Assembly (NCBI GenBank): GCA_947088865.1
Contig: CAMUHY010000003.1
Location: forward strand, 231,378-295,377
Direction: 5' to 3'
DNA from: an uncultured Eubacterium sp.
Lineage (GTDB): Bacteria; Bacillota; Clostridia; Lachnospirales; Lachnospiraceae
Length of the DNA stretch: 64,000 bases
In this document: positions 1-8,721 of the stretch, piece after piece
Layout: every line of letters begins with the position of its first letter
Numbering within the stretch: the stretch's first letter is position 1
Made by a program: the position numbers and the translations under genes
The notes under the pieces: model-generated
Databases searched by the model: none
Told to the model about the DNA's origin: nothing
The model's input: only the letters and a program-made list of their open reading frames with translations

Positions 1-952
1 TCAATGAACAAACGCCTGTTTCTAAGGCTGCTGTTGCCGTCACCATCTTAAATACACTTCCAGGCTCATATGTATCATTAATACAAAAATTACGCCATTT
101 TGCATTTAAGATATTCATATCAAGCTCATTTCCATAGGGGTCGTTTAAGTCATACTCTGGCGTGTTTACCATCGCTAAAATCTCACCGTTTTGCGGATTC
201 ATCACAATAATAGAAACGGCTTTTGCTCCCTTTGCAAGCTGTGTTCTCTCCGCAAGCTGTGTGGCATAAGATTGAATATTATAATCAATACTTGTATATA
301 GACTGTCTCCTGCTATGGGTTCATCCCTATCTTCGCCACTCTTATCCAACTCTTGACCCCATGCATCGGTCAATGTAAGAATCTGCCCAGAATCTCCTGA
401 AAGATATGAATCATACTTTGCTTCTAGCCCTATAATTCCCTGATTGTCTGCTCCTGTGAAACCAAGCACTTTTGAGGCAAGCGTTCCAAATGGATAATAT
501 CGTTTATAATCTTCATCAACTTTAACGCCATCTAAATTATAACTTCGTATCTTATCTCCAATTTCTTTATCGACATTTGATTTTACTTTTTCAATAGAAG
601 AAACTTTTTCTACTCGTTTTCTTGCTGTGCTTTCTGTTATTTGAAGTTCCTTTACAAGCATATTGATAACAGCTTCTTTGTCTTTTATCTGACTATGGAT
701 AACAGAAACCGTACACACCGTTTTATTGGACGCCAAAACAACGCCGTTCCTATCGTAAATATATCCTCTCAATGCTTTGATTTTTCGTTCTCTCTGATGA
801 AGGTCTAACGCTCTTTCCAGATAATAGTCAGACTGAATTATCATCACATACACAAGCCTGACACAGGTAGCAAACAATGCGACAAAAACACATATCAAAA
901 ATACTTTTATTTTTTTTCTATGTCTGTTATAAACCACTCCATCTCTTGACAT
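1..952 (-). CDS. Class B penicillin-binding protein (FtsI/SpoVD type), 3' end cut by window
   Basis: Cell-division or sporulation transpeptidase that cross-links peptidoglycan at the outer membrane face. Translating leftward from the ATG at 952 gives a short basic cytoplasmic tail, one membrane segment (about residues 17-38), a PBP dimerisation domain (a YDRNGVVLA motif near residue 68) and the start of the transpeptidase domain with the catalytic SVFK tetrad (SxxK) in TYEPGSVFKM near residue 303. The reading frame stays open to base 1, so the SxN and KTG motifs lie outside the window. It is the last visible gene of the mraZ-rsmH-ftsL-PBP cluster, 91 bp after the upstream PBP. Two class B PBPs in tandem here are common in spore-forming Clostridia (FtsI/Pbp2B plus SpoVD); which is which cannot be settled from this fragment. 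Confidence 0.9.
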   Translation of the reverse strand, partial: MSRDGVVYNRHRKKIKVFLICVFVALFATCVRLVYVMIIQSDYYLERALDLHQRERKIKALRGYIYDRNGVVLASNKTVCTVSVIHSQIKDKEAVINMLVKELQITESTARKRVEKVSSIEKVKSNVDKEIGDKIRSYNLDGVKVDEDYKRYYPFGTLASKVLGFTGADNQGIIGLEAKYDSYLSGDSGQILTLTDAWGQELDKSGEDRDEPIAGDSLYTSIDYNIQSYATQLAERTQLAKGAKAVSIIVMNPQNGEILAMVNTPEYDLNDPYGNELDMNILNAKWRNFCINDTYEPGSVFKMVTATAALETGVCSL

Positions 953-1043
953 GAAATCACCCAAATAGAACTATAAATAATTTTTGCAATTATATTATAT
1001 TACCCTATTTATAGGATTATTCCTGTGGACTTCTTATGTAACT

Positions 1044-2927
1044 TTATGGTACAGTCACCATTCCCTCATCTGGTACATCGGATGTATCTACATCTTCTGC
1101 ATTAACATCCTTAAATATATTAAGATATGGAAGCAACTCTTCAAAAATATTTTTCGACAACACTTGTGCGTCGGATGTTGTTCCTTCCGTTCCAGTTGTT
1201 TCGTAAGGTTCATCAATAACCGTATATAAAACAACCTGTGGGTCTTGTGAAGGGGCGCAGCCAATAAACGATACAAGCCACTTCAAGTCAGCTCTTGGAT
1301 ATTTTTGAGCCGTTCCTGTCTTTCCGCCTATTGAATATCCTGTCACACTGACTTTTTTAGCAAGTCCCTCATCAACGGTTGATTTTAAATACTTTCTTAA
1401 AAGAGACGATGTATTTTCTGTCACCGTCTGTTTAATTAACAATGGTTCTATATTTTTGACAACTTCTCCTGTATCTTTTTCAATTCTTTTAACAACATGA
1501 GGCTGATAATAATTCCCCCCGTTAATAATAGATGAAAACGCTGCTGCCATCTGAACCATATTGACATTAATTGTCTGCCCAAATGAATTACACGCCAAAT
1601 CCACTGGCAGCATATCACTGTTGCTTACAACGCCTGCTTCTTCTCTTGGCAAATCAATATTTGTCATCGCTCCAAAACCATAAAGCGTTTGATATACACA
1701 CCATTTTTTTGCACCAAGCTTGGCTGCAATTTGAATCATAGCCGGATTACAAGACTCCATAAGAGACTTCTCAAGACTAATTTCTCCATGACCCCCAGAA
1801 CCGCTGGAATGGCAACGAATCTGTACTCCTGTTACATCTTCATAAGCATTACACTGAAATGTATCGCCATCATGTGCAATTCCTTCTTCCAAACACGCTG
1901 CTACGGTAAATGGTTTAAATGTAGAACCTGGCTCATAGATTTCTGATACACAAAAATTATTCCACAAGGAATATAGCGCCGTACTGGTCGCTGAGTCATC
2001 CATTCCCTCAATTTCTTCCTCTGTATAAAGTATTGATAAATCTCTGGGATTGTTTAAATCAAATGTAGGATAGCTTGCCATTCCAAGTATCTCCCCATTT
2101 TTAGGATTCATCGCAATAACGCCTATATTTTTAGCTGGTCTTTCCTCACTAAGCTTCTTAATATTTTTCTCTAAAATATCCTGCACACGATAATCCAACG
2201 TAGTAACAATATTATATCCATCAATTGGCTTTTTTTCTTGATTTCTGACCTCTAAATCTTCTCCTACATAACTGTAACTCATTCCATCCGTTCCTGAAAG
2301 CTCATTATTATAATAACTTTCTAAACCAATTTCACCGCCATTTACCGTTGTTGAAAATCCTATTACATCCGAAGCAAGAGAATTAAACGGATACCTCCTT
2401 AAATAGCTTTGCTCAAACCATACGCCTTTAATATTGGGATTGTTTTTTGTATCTTTCTGTAAAGCTTGAAATTCTGCAATATCATCAGCCGAAAGTTCTT
2501 TTAATAATTTTTCATATTGACTCGATGGCTTTGTTTGTAGAATAGACTCTAAATTTTCTCTCTCAAGATTAAAACATTGCACTAATGCCGCAAATGTTGG
2601 CTCTTTATACGCCTCTTCAGACAATATCATTTTGGGGTCAAGAATCAAGTTATACACCTTTTCACTATACGCCAACACTGTTCCATTACAATCTGAAATC
2701 TGCCCTCGCTTATATGGAAGTGCCGTAGACCGATAACTTAATTTATCCATAACGATTTTAGAATATGCATCACCATTATCATAATTTATCATAATGATTC
2801 TTCCTACAATCACTAATAATATCACGATAATAACAAAAAAGGCAACGCTTATCTTATTACGAGTTTTTCGCAGCATTGCCCTTTTTTTTCTCATATTTCT
2901 TTCTCTTAATTGATTTGTATTACTCAT
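1044..2927 (-). CDS. Class B penicillin-binding protein, division transpeptidase
   Basis: Septal peptidoglycan transpeptidase, 627 aa, bitopic membrane protein. A basic N-terminus is followed by one membrane helix (about residues 28-48), the PBP dimer domain, and the transpeptidase domain with all three active-site motifs visible: STFK (catalytic Ser, within EPGSTFKPF), SCN (the SxN motif, in MESCNPAM) and KTG (in GGKTGTAQ). No PASTA repeats follow; the C-terminus is short and acidic. The start has AAGGAA about 6 bases upstream. It lies 41 bp downstream of ftsL, so the two are almost certainly cotranscribed from the mraZ promoter. Its position directly after ftsL suggests it is the FtsI/Pbp2B partner of FtsL, while the following PBP may be SpoVD; this assignment is by gene order only. 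Confidence 0.93.
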   Translation of the reverse strand: MSNTNQLRERNMRKKRAMLRKTRNKISVAFFVIIVILLVIVGRIIMINYDNGDAYSKIVMDKLSYRSTALPYKRGQISDCNGTVLAYSEKVYNLILDPKMILSEEAYKEPTFAALVQCFNLERENLESILQTKPSSQYEKLLKELSADDIAEFQALQKDTKNNPNIKGVWFEQSYLRRYPFNSLASDVIGFSTTVNGGEIGLESYYNNELSGTDGMSYSYVGEDLEVRNQEKKPIDGYNIVTTLDYRVQDILEKNIKKLSEERPAKNIGVIAMNPKNGEILGMASYPTFDLNNPRDLSILYTEEEIEGMDDSATSTALYSLWNNFCVSEIYEPGSTFKPFTVAACLEEGIAHDGDTFQCNAYEDVTGVQIRCHSSGSGGHGEISLEKSLMESCNPAMIQIAAKLGAKKWCVYQTLYGFGAMTNIDLPREEAGVVSNSDMLPVDLACNSFGQTINVNMVQMAAAFSSIINGGNYYQPHVVKRIEKDTGEVVKNIEPLLIKQTVTENTSSLLRKYLKSTVDEGLAKKVSVTGYSIGGKTGTAQKYPRADLKWLVSFIGCAPSQDPQVVLYTVIDEPYETTGTEGTTSDAQVLSKNIFEELLPYLNIFKDVNAEDVDTSDVPDEGMVTVP

Positions 2928-2968
2928 AAGCTTTCCTTAAATATCATTACAAAACCATACCGGAAAAT

Positions 2969-3487
2969 TTACTCTGCTTCTGGAACATCACTGTACTGTT
3001 TTACATATTCGCTGACGCCCGCCTCATATGTAATAACTTGGTCTCTTTCCGGATACACCATACCTAACTCCTCTGTCGCTATCTTATACAAAGAATCATA
3101 ATCTATATTTGCATTGATGTCTAATTCCATCTCATCATTTTTATTCGTAAGTTCTGTCAACTCTTTTTGTAAGCTATGAACTGTGGCTGCATTCTCTTTT
3201 ACCTTTGCCTGAACATGAAGATACTGCCAGCAGATTGCAAACATAACAACCACAATACCAGAAACAGCAAGCGTATATACGAGATTAAGCCGGTTATTTC
3301 TGTTTATTCTACGTATTCTAGCTCTCTCTTCCTGCTTGTCTTGTTCCGCAGGTCGATGTTTTTTGTGCGGAACAATTTGAGGAGAATACCTTTTTGATGG
3401 TGCTGCCTCCGCTTTTTTCACCGCATTGCCATATACATACATATTATTCTTTTTTTTATATTTTGTATTATTTGCTTTGTGAGTCAT
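2969..3487 (-). CDS. ftsL: FtsL-like septum-formation protein
   Basis: Small bitopic division protein of about 172 aa, the structural partner of DivIC/FtsB and the septal PBP. A long basic N-terminal cytoplasmic tail (about 80 residues) precedes one membrane helix (LVYTLAVSGIVVVMFAICW) and an extracellular coiled-coil segment rich in Leu, Glu and Lys. The ATG at 3487 is chosen because GGGAGG lies 6 bases upstream; a longer open frame would start at 3535 inside rsmH. FtsL sequences diverge strongly, so the call rests on topology plus its place between rsmH and the PBP. The acidic C-terminal tail (DVPEAE) is unremarkable. Confidence 0.8.
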   Translation of the reverse strand: MTHKANNTKYKKKNNMYVYGNAVKKAEAAPSKRYSPQIVPHKKHRPAEQDKQEERARIRRINRNNRLNLVYTLAVSGIVVVMFAICWQYLHVQAKVKENAATVHSLQKELTELTNKNDEMELDINANIDYDSLYKIATEELGMVYPERDQVITYEAGVSEYVKQYSDVPEAE

Positions 3488-3515
3488 ATCCGTCCTCCCT
3501 ATCAACAACATAAAA

Positions 3516-4457
3516 TCATATACATTTTCTCTCAAATACTCTTAACTTTGAACTCTTAGAGCGCTTGTTCATCTCTATTTCATTATCACTAGGAACGATT
3601 GGCTTTTTTGTAATTACACTGCCCTTTGATTTCTTTCCACACACGCATACAGGAAAATTACTAGGACATACACAAGGGTTTTCATTGTTTTTAAATCGCG
3701 TCTTGACAATTCTATCTTCAAGTGAATGAAAGGTTATAATACATATCCGCCCCTCATTACAAAGCTTGTCAATCATCATATCTACGGAATTTTCCAACAC
3801 TTCCAATTCATGGTTTAACTCAATTCTTATTGCCTGAAATGTTTTCTTAGCCGGATGACCTCCTACCGACCTGACTTTCATAGGAATCGCAGCCTTGATA
3901 ATCTCAGTCAGTTCAAATGTTGTCTCAATAGGTTTGCTCTGTCTTGCCAAAACGATATGCTTTGCAATATTTTTTGCAAACTTATCCTCGCCATAATCCC
4001 TTATGATTCTGTATAATTCAAACTCCGTGTACATATTAACAATTTCTTTTGCAGTCATTGTCTGTCTCTGGTCCATACGCATATCCAACGATGCGTTGAC
4101 TTTATATGTAAACCCTCTCTCTGCCGTATCTAATTGGTATGATGAAACCCCTAAATCCAACAGTATTCCATCTACCTTGTCAATTCCCAATTCATCTAGT
4201 ACAAGATTCATGTTGCAATAATTATTGCGAACTATCGTAACTTTATCACAAAACTCCTTAAGTCTTTCTGTTGCAGCTTTTATAGCAGCCTCATCTTGGT
4301 CAATACCTATCAGTCTTCCATAAGCTCCAAGTCTCTTTGCAATTTCATAAGAATGTCCGCCTCCGCCAAGAGTTCCATCAACATAGATACCATCTGGTTT
4401 TATATTCAAATGTTCTATCGTCTCATTCAAAAGAACGGATTTATGATTAAACTCCAT
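3516..4457 (-). CDS. rsmH: 16S rRNA (cytosine(1402)-N4)-methyltransferase
   Basis: SAM-dependent enzyme that N4-methylates C1402 in the ribosomal P site. The N-terminus [13 protein letters not shown], the glycine-rich SAM motif ([11 protein letters not shown]), the ILLDLGVSS motif and the C-terminal [12 protein letters not shown] motif are all diagnostic of RsmH/MraW. Length of 313 aa is normal. The start at 4457 is preferred over 4475 because AGAGG lies just upstream and the family N-terminus begins there. A Cys-rich segment near residue 260 ([17 protein letters not shown]) is typical of clostridial members. It sits 37 bp after mraZ and overlaps the alternative long frame of ftsL, in the usual dcw order. 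Confidence 0.97.
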   Translation of the reverse strand: MEFNHKSVLLNETIEHLNIKPDGIYVDGTLGGGGHSYEIAKRLGAYGRLIGIDQDEAAIKAATERLKEFCDKVTIVRNNYCNMNLVLDELGIDKVDGILLDLGVSSYQLDTAERGFTYKVNASLDMRMDQRQTMTAKEIVNMYTEFELYRIIRDYGEDKFAKNIAKHIVLARQSKPIETTFELTEIIKAAIPMKVRSVGGHPAKKTFQAIRIELNHELEVLENSVDMMIDKLCNEGRICIITFHSLEDRIVKTRFKNNENPCVCPSNFPVCVCGKKSKGSVITKKPIVPSDNEIEMNKRSKSSKLRVFERKCI

Positions 4458-4494
4458 GATTAGCCTCTTTCTCAAGTAAAATGCACTGCTCCTA

Positions 4495-4932
4495 TTATAT
4501 TGAAAATCCTAAACTTTCCATTTTTTCTGCAATCTCATTCATATCATCATTATAAGTACTCATTGATTTATTCCAATTTATCTTACTCCAGATTTCAACT
4601 CGACTTGCAACTCCGATTAAAACAACTTCTTTCTCCAATTGTGCAAATTCTCTTAAAACCTGTGGTAATAGTATTCTTCCTTGTTTATCAACTTCACAAG
4701 CTGCTGCTCCAGCTAAGAAGAATCGTGTAAATTGTCTTGCGTCTTTATTCGTAAGCGGTAATACTTTAAGTTTTTCCTCAAACAAACTCCATTCACTTTT
4801 AGGATACACAAACAAACACCCATCCAACCCTTTGGTTACAATAAACGTATCGCCAAGTGTCTCCCTGAACTTTGCTGGTATGATTAAACGTCCTTTCACA
4901 TCGATTGTATGGTTGTACTCTCCCATAAACAT
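4495..4932 (-). CDS. mraZ: Transcriptional regulator and division-cluster repressor MraZ
   Basis: DNA-binding protein of 145 aa made of two SpoVT/AbrB-like halves that assembles into a ring and represses the dcw operon. The N-terminus [24 protein letters not shown] and the second-half motif [10 protein letters not shown] show the duplicated DxxGR signature. The start at 4932 has GGAGG 9 bases upstream. It is the first gene of the division cluster, and three regularly spaced TGG boxes lie directly upstream (4971-4998), as expected for autoregulation. Confidence 0.97.
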   Translation of the reverse strand: MFMGEYNHTIDVKGRLIIPAKFRETLGDTFIVTKGLDGCLFVYPKSEWSLFEEKLKVLPLTNKDARQFTRFFLAGAAACEVDKQGRILLPQVLREFAQLEKEVVLIGVASRVEIWSKINWNKSMSTYNDDMNEIAEKMESLGFSI

Positions 4933-4970
4933 GAAGCCTTACCTCCATCTACCACATCAATCCTCTTACT

Positions 4971-4998
4971 ACCACTTTCCGCCACTTTAGACCATTTT
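4971..4998 (-). promoter_or_regulatory. MraZ-box operator repeats upstream of mraZ
   Basis: On the minus strand three copies of (A/G)TGG start at exactly 10-base intervals (the plus-strand CCA triplets begin at 4972, 4982 and 4992), about 40 bp upstream of the mraZ start. MraZ of other bacteria binds TGGG-type repeats at this helical spacing, so this is the expected autoregulatory site. The assignment is from pattern and position. Confidence 0.75.
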
Positions 4999-5069
4999 AA
5001 ACTTAATTAAATAAAATATCAAGACCTTTTTATGCAAAATATGCTCCAATTGTGCTATTTAAATCATTT

Positions 5070-5117
5070 AACCTCATCAAGAAAGTAGCTTAGCGGATTG
5101 CGAATATCTGCTTAACT
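5070..5117 (-). repeat. Dispersed repeat, short copy (R1)
   Basis: Read on the minus strand: GTTAAGCAGATATTCGCAAT, then CCGCTAAGCTACTTTCTTGA and TGAGGTTA. It matches the 5' portion of copies at 22914, 29829 (minus), 52817 and 60507. It lies directly after the U-tract of the ychF terminator. The core AGCGGAT/ATCCGCT is self-complementary. Confidence 0.65.
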
Positions 5118-5170
5118 AAAAAAATGAGCAGCTGCATAGCTTCAATTTTTTAGCTAATGCAACTGCCCAT
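5118..5170 (-). terminator. Rho-independent terminator of ychF
   Basis: On the minus strand a long near-perfect stem (ATGGGCAGTTGCATTAGCT pairing with AGCTATGCAGCTGCTCAT) is followed immediately by seven T residues, 55 bp after the ychF stop. Confidence 0.9.
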
Positions 5171-5224
5171 AAAACCTATTTATCCTATTTTGGATGTTTT
5201 GTTTCTTGATGCGGTTCAATATTT

Positions 5225-6322
5225 TTACACATTAAATCGAAATAATATGACATCTCCATCTTTGACAACATATTCTTTTCCTTCCATTCGCACAAGTCCT
5301 TTTTCTTTTGCCGCGCTGTAAGAACCACATTGAAGCAAATCTTCATAATATACAACCTCTGCTTTGATAAATCCTCTCTCAAAATCACTGTGTATTTTTC
5401 CGGCTGCCTTTGGCGCCTTTGTTCCTTTTGTTATCGTCCATGCTCTTGTCTCGGTCTCGCCTGCTGTAAGATAACTGATAAGACCAAGCAGGCTATAACT
5501 AGCAGCAATCAATTTATCAAGACCAGACGATGTGATACCCAGTTCTTCAAAAAACATTTTTTTCTCATCTTCGTCCAACTCTGCCATCTCCTGCTCAATT
5601 TGAGCACATATCACAAAGACGCCACAGTCCTTTTGAACAGCAAATTCTCGAACTTTTTGCACATATGGATTTGTATTGCCATCATCTGCTAAATCGTCTT
5701 CTACTACATTTGCAGCAAATATCACTGGCTTTGCTGTCAAGAGATTATACTCTTTAAAAAATGCTTCCTCTTCTTCTCCATCAAGCTCAAAATTTTTTGC
5801 AAGTTTTCCATCTTCAAGATGTTTATAAAGTCTTTCAATAAAGTCACATTCTTTTGCAATATCTTTATTGTTATACGATGCTCTTTTTTGTTTGGAGAGT
5901 CTTCTTTCCAAAACCTCCATATCAGCAAATATCAACTCTAAATCAATCGTTTCAATATCTCTTAACGGGTCTATTGAACCATCTACATGAACAATATTAG
6001 CATCGTCAAAGCATCGAACAACATGAACAATCGCATCCACCTCTCTTATATTGGCAAGAAATTGATTGCCAAGCCCCTCGCCTTTCGACGCTCCCTTTAC
6101 CAATCCTGCAATATCGACAAATTCTATAACAGCTGGCGTCACTTTTGCTGAATGGTACAATGCGGCAAGCTTTGCAAGCCTATCATCTGGCACTGTCACG
6201 ACCCCCACATTAGGGTCTATTGTGCAAAATGGATAATTTGCCGACTCTGCACCGGCTTTTGTCAATGAATTAAATAAGGTACTTTTACCTACATTTGGCA
6301 ATCCTACGATTCCGAGTTTCAT
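5225..6322 (-). CDS. ychF: Redox-regulated ATPase YchF (Obg family)
   Basis: Universal Obg-family P-loop ATPase that binds ribosomes; 365 aa, normal length. Visible: G1 GLPNVGKST at residues 6-14, the switch region, G3 DIAGL near residue 69, the family helical hairpin in the middle, and a C-terminal TGS domain (about residues 280-363) ending in DGDVILFRFNV. The gene is intact, but its start codon lies inside attL of the 19-kb integrative element: everything upstream of the first few codons is now element DNA. Its native promoter was therefore displaced to beyond attR (right of 25349). Upstream spacing shows only a weak AGG 12 bases before the ATG. A candidate new promoter lies at 6388-6418, and read-through from the integrase operon is also possible. 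Confidence 0.97.
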   Translation of the reverse strand: MKLGIVGLPNVGKSTLFNSLTKAGAESANYPFCTIDPNVGVVTVPDDRLAKLAALYHSAKVTPAVIEFVDIAGLVKGASKGEGLGNQFLANIREVDAIVHVVRCFDDANIVHVDGSIDPLRDIETIDLELIFADMEVLERRLSKQKRASYNNKDIAKECDFIERLYKHLEDGKLAKNFELDGEEEEAFFKEYNLLTAKPVIFAANVVEDDLADDGNTNPYVQKVREFAVQKDCGVFVICAQIEQEMAELDEDEKKMFFEELGITSSGLDKLIAASYSLLGLISYLTAGETETRAWTITKGTKAPKAAGKIHSDFERGFIKAEVVYYEDLLQCGSYSAAKEKGLVRMEGKEYVVKDGDVILFRFNV

Positions 6323-6325
6323 TTT
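6304..6325. other. attL of the integrative element
   Basis: CTACGATTCC-G-AGTTTCATTTT. It spans the ychF start codon and first six codons (read on the minus strand) and is repeated at 25328-25349 with one mismatch (G versus T). The three bases just outside the repeat also agree (AAT, then C versus T). Confidence 0.85.
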
Positions 6326-6387
6326 CTTTTTATACCTATCCAGAAATCTGTTCTTTTAAAAACAAACATGCAAAAAATAAATGCTTA

Positions 6388-6418
6388 TTATAAAACAAAT
6401 GTTTTTTAAGTCTTCAAG
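6388..6418 (-). promoter_or_regulatory. Candidate element-borne promoter reading into ychF
   Basis: Minus strand: TTGAAG (6418-6413) and TATAAT (6393-6388) with a 19-base spacer, about 65 bp upstream of the ychF start. The long spacer makes it a moderate match. It would restore expression of ychF after integration. Confidence 0.4.
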
Positions 6419-6516
6419 ATTTCTGCCTTTCTCTATATTTTCCGTATATCTTTTGGATATCGGTTTTTTACTGTTTTATAGTCCTTTACAAACGACTATT
6501 TTTTACATTTCATTCT

Positions 6517-6535
6517 AAGTACCGCTGCAAGTACC
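6517..6535. other. Direct repeats, possible integrase arm-binding site (left end)
   Basis: AAGTACC occurs at 6517-6523 and 6529-6535, 12 bases apart, between the integrase stop and attL. Tn916-type integrases bind short direct repeats inside the element ends with their N-terminal domain; this is a positional inference. Confidence 0.35.
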
Positions 6536-6556
6536 ACAAAAAAATTCCTGATGAAG

Positions 6557-7687
6557 TTAAATCACTTTAAGATATGTCTCAACACCTTTTAATTCTTTTT
6601 GCTTTTCATCATTGGTAATATGGACATATAAATTCATTGTTATACCAATATTAGAATGTCCTAAAATCATTTGTAATGTCTTTGGTTTCATTCCTGCTTC
6701 AATACATCTTGTGGCAAAAGTATGACGCAAAACGTGCATTGAAAATCTTGGTATACCTATCTTGTCACAATAATAAAATAATTTTGTATCATATGCACTA
6801 TTTTTCGTCGGTGTGCCATCACGGCACAAAAAAACCATATCTGCCCATTTTGAAGGTATATCTTTTAATGATTTTAACTTTTCTTTCTGGTCTTTTAATA
6901 TCATAACCGCTTCATCAGTCAAAGGAATATCTCTTATGCTGTTCAATGTTTTAGGTTCTCCTACTCTCCACTCTTTAGAAGAATAGCGATATTCCATTGT
7001 TCTGCGAACATGAAGCATTCGATTTTTTATATCAACATCACTCCATCTTAATCCAATCAGTTCTCCAGTGCGAAGCCCTGTCTGTAAAATAAGTGCATAT
7101 TGATTATAATTACTTGTCCCTTTTGTCCTTTCAAGAAAACATTTTTGTTCTTCAACAGTCAATGCTTTTGTTTCTTTAGACCTTTTGCCATTAGTACATT
7201 TCACACTTTTTGTGACTGGATTTTTTGCAATCATTTCATTTTCTAAAGCGCTGTCAAACATCATACGCATAACAAGGCGACTATGTTCAATAACCGAATT
7301 ACAATAATTTTGCGCCATTTTATTAAGAACATTTTGACAATGAATCGGCTTTACTTCTTGAATCAGCATGTTCCCTATGTAGGGTTTAATATTCTTTTCG
7401 TATCGCTCATTATAATTTCTTCTGGTGTTAAAACGGATATTGTCGCCTTTTACATTTTCAATCCAGTAATCATACCATAAATCCACTGTAAATTTTTGAT
7501 GGATTAAAACATTTTGGCACTCTTTTTCCAACTGTGCATCTGCCAGCCAATTTCTGCAATCCTGCAATTTGGAAAAAATCTTTTTTACTCTCTTGCCATT
7601 TTTATTGGTATATCTGCCTACATATTTCCCTTTTTTATCTTGGCTAATACCAACGCCTAATGCTCTTCCTCTTAAATCTCTTCCCAT
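6557..7687 (-). CDS. int: Tyrosine recombinase, Tn916-like integrase
   Basis: Site-specific recombinase for integration and excision of the element. The N-terminus (RDLRGRALGVGISQDKKGKY) resembles the AP2-like arm-binding domain of Tn916-family integrases; a SAM-like core-binding domain follows (about residues 65-160), then the catalytic domain with RTGELIGLRW (first Arg), HVLRHTF (HxxR box), LGHSNIGITMNLY (second His and nucleophile Tyr). Length is about 376 aa. The ATG at 7687 is used; an alternative ATG four codons earlier has its AAAGG too close. It is the leftmost element gene, 231 bp from attL, and is downstream of xis in the same direction. No strong terminator follows it, so transcripts could enter ychF or, in the circular form, the tail operon. 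Confidence 0.94.
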   Translation of the reverse strand: MGRDLRGRALGVGISQDKKGKYVGRYTNKNGKRVKKIFSKLQDCRNWLADAQLEKECQNVLIHQKFTVDLWYDYWIENVKGDNIRFNTRRNYNERYEKNIKPYIGNMLIQEVKPIHCQNVLNKMAQNYCNSVIEHSRLVMRMMFDSALENEMIAKNPVTKSVKCTNGKRSKETKALTVEEQKCFLERTKGTSNYNQYALILQTGLRTGELIGLRWSDVDIKNRMLHVRRTMEYRYSSKEWRVGEPKTLNSIRDIPLTDEAVMILKDQKEKLKSLKDIPSKWADMVFLCRDGTPTKNSAYDTKLFYYCDKIGIPRFSMHVLRHTFATRCIEAGMKPKTLQMILGHSNIGITMNLYVHITNDEKQKELKGVETYLKVI

Positions 7688-7788
7688 AAAAATAATCATG
7701 CCTTTCTATAACATACCCTTTATTCTATGAAAAGTGTTTTTTATACAATGTTGTTATATATTAACATATAAAAATTCATAAGTCTATA

Positions 7789-8004
7789 TTACAACTCAAA
7801 TATCGATGCTATGTACTGTTCAAACTCTTTTCTTTTAATTAATTTTTTTCGCCCAATATATAAAACAAAAGGACAGTTTGGCTTCTTTGAAATCTCATTT
7901 AATTTACATATTCCTATATTGCTGTAAACTGCTGCCTCCTCTATGGTAAGATTTATTTTTTGCCAAATTGGTACTTCTATCTCTTTTTTCTTATTTTCTT
8001 TCAT
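7789..8004 (-). CDS. xis: Excisionase, Tn916 Xis-like
   Basis: Small DNA-bending directionality factor of 71 aa with a winged-helix MerR/HTH_17 fold. The pattern VPIWQKINLTIEEAAVYSNI then CPFVLYIGRKKLIKRKEFEQ is the recognisable Tn916-family excisionase layout (VPxW...NLTxEEAA...IGxxK...Gxxxx IKRKxFExy). It lies 101 bp upstream of int in the same orientation, as in Tn916. Start: ATG at 8004 with GAGGCGAGC upstream. Confidence 0.85.
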   Translation of the reverse strand: MKENKKKEIEVPIWQKINLTIEEAAVYSNIGICKLNEISKKPNCPFVLYIGRKKLIKRKEFEQYIASIFEL

Positions 8005-8053
8005 AGCTCGCCTCCATCCTGTGATTAGCCTTTAGAAACAACAATATTCACCA

Positions 8054-8632
8054 TTACAATCCATTATTCCTCAAAAGTTTTTGTTCCAACTTATTGTAAT
8101 CGTATTCTCTTTGTAAAAAATTATTAAAACTATTGACATGTGACGCTTCTCTTTTTATTTTTTTGAGTTTATCAAAAACAATTCCTTGATATCCACTTGC
8201 AATACTTTCTTTTATAACTGCTGCCACCGCTTTATCTCCATATTTATCTGCACATTCTGCTATTTGCCTTATCAAATTTTTTAAACCTGTCTCTTTATAG
8301 ATAAATCCTCCTTCCTTCTTATATTCAATCCAATCATTTACAACATCAAAAAGATTCTTTGATAGGTTAAATTCCATTAAAAACTTTTTAATTAATTGCT
8401 CTTGTGTTTTATTTTTCTTTTTTATTTTTTCTTTTTTATGTTGATGATTTTTTAATGTATTTAAATTTTGATTTTCAAGCGATTTTTGCTGAAGATTATC
8501 TTTTGAAGAATCCGCTAATTCTTTGTCTCTTAATGCAGAAAGATAAACCATAGCCATGTTTTTATTCTCTTCAGAAAGAATCGCAAATAATTCAGCAATT
8601 TTCTTTCCATCTTGAATATCTTTTTCGGTCAC
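8054..8632 (-). CDS. Phage-type early gene, possible DnaD-like replisome organiser
   Basis: 192 aa, first gene of the early leftward operon. Starts at a GTG with AGGAGG 7 bases upstream. Residues 1-40 are helical (AELFAILSEENKNMAMVYLSALRDKE); the middle is Lys-rich and probably disordered; residues 105-175 contain WIEYKKEGGFIYKETGLKNL and GYQGIVFDKL, the pattern found at the C-terminus of DnaD-domain phage replication proteins (W-YKxE--YKxTGL ... GYQGIxFD). The N-terminal part lacks the usual winged helix, so it may instead be a regulator. It is driven by the promoter at 8661-8689, which is overlapped by repressor operators. Confidence 0.55.
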   Translation of the reverse strand: MTEKDIQDGKKIAELFAILSEENKNMAMVYLSALRDKELADSSKDNLQQKSLENQNLNTLKNHQHKKEKIKKKNKTQEQLIKKFLMEFNLSKNLFDVVNDWIEYKKEGGFIYKETGLKNLIRQIAECADKYGDKAVAAVIKESIASGYQGIVFDKLKKIKREASHVNSFNNFLQREYDYNKLEQKLLRNNGL

Positions 8633-8647
8633 TGTATCTCCTCCTAT

Positions 8648-8721
8648 TCGTTGTACGATTATTGTAAATCGTTAAGCGTTGTTTGTCAATATTAAATCTT
8701 GACTTTTTTGTCGTCCAACGA
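8648..8721. promoter_or_regulatory. Three repressor operators TCGT-N3-ACGA
   Basis: Palindromes TCGTTGTACGA (8648-8658) and TCGTCCAACGA (8711-8721) are perfect TCGT-N3-ACGA sites; TCGTTAAGCGT (8669-8679) is a partial third site. One lies in the spacer of the rightward promoter, one in the spacer of the leftward promoter, and one just downstream of the leftward -10. The likely ligand is the XRE protein at 8800. Confidence 0.7.
8661..8689 (-). promoter_or_regulatory. Leftward early promoter (gene 8054-xis-int)
   Basis: Minus strand TTGACA (8689-8684), 17-base spacer, TACAAT (8666-8661); the GTG start lies about 29 bp downstream of the -10. The operator at 8669-8679 is inside the spacer. Confidence 0.85.
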
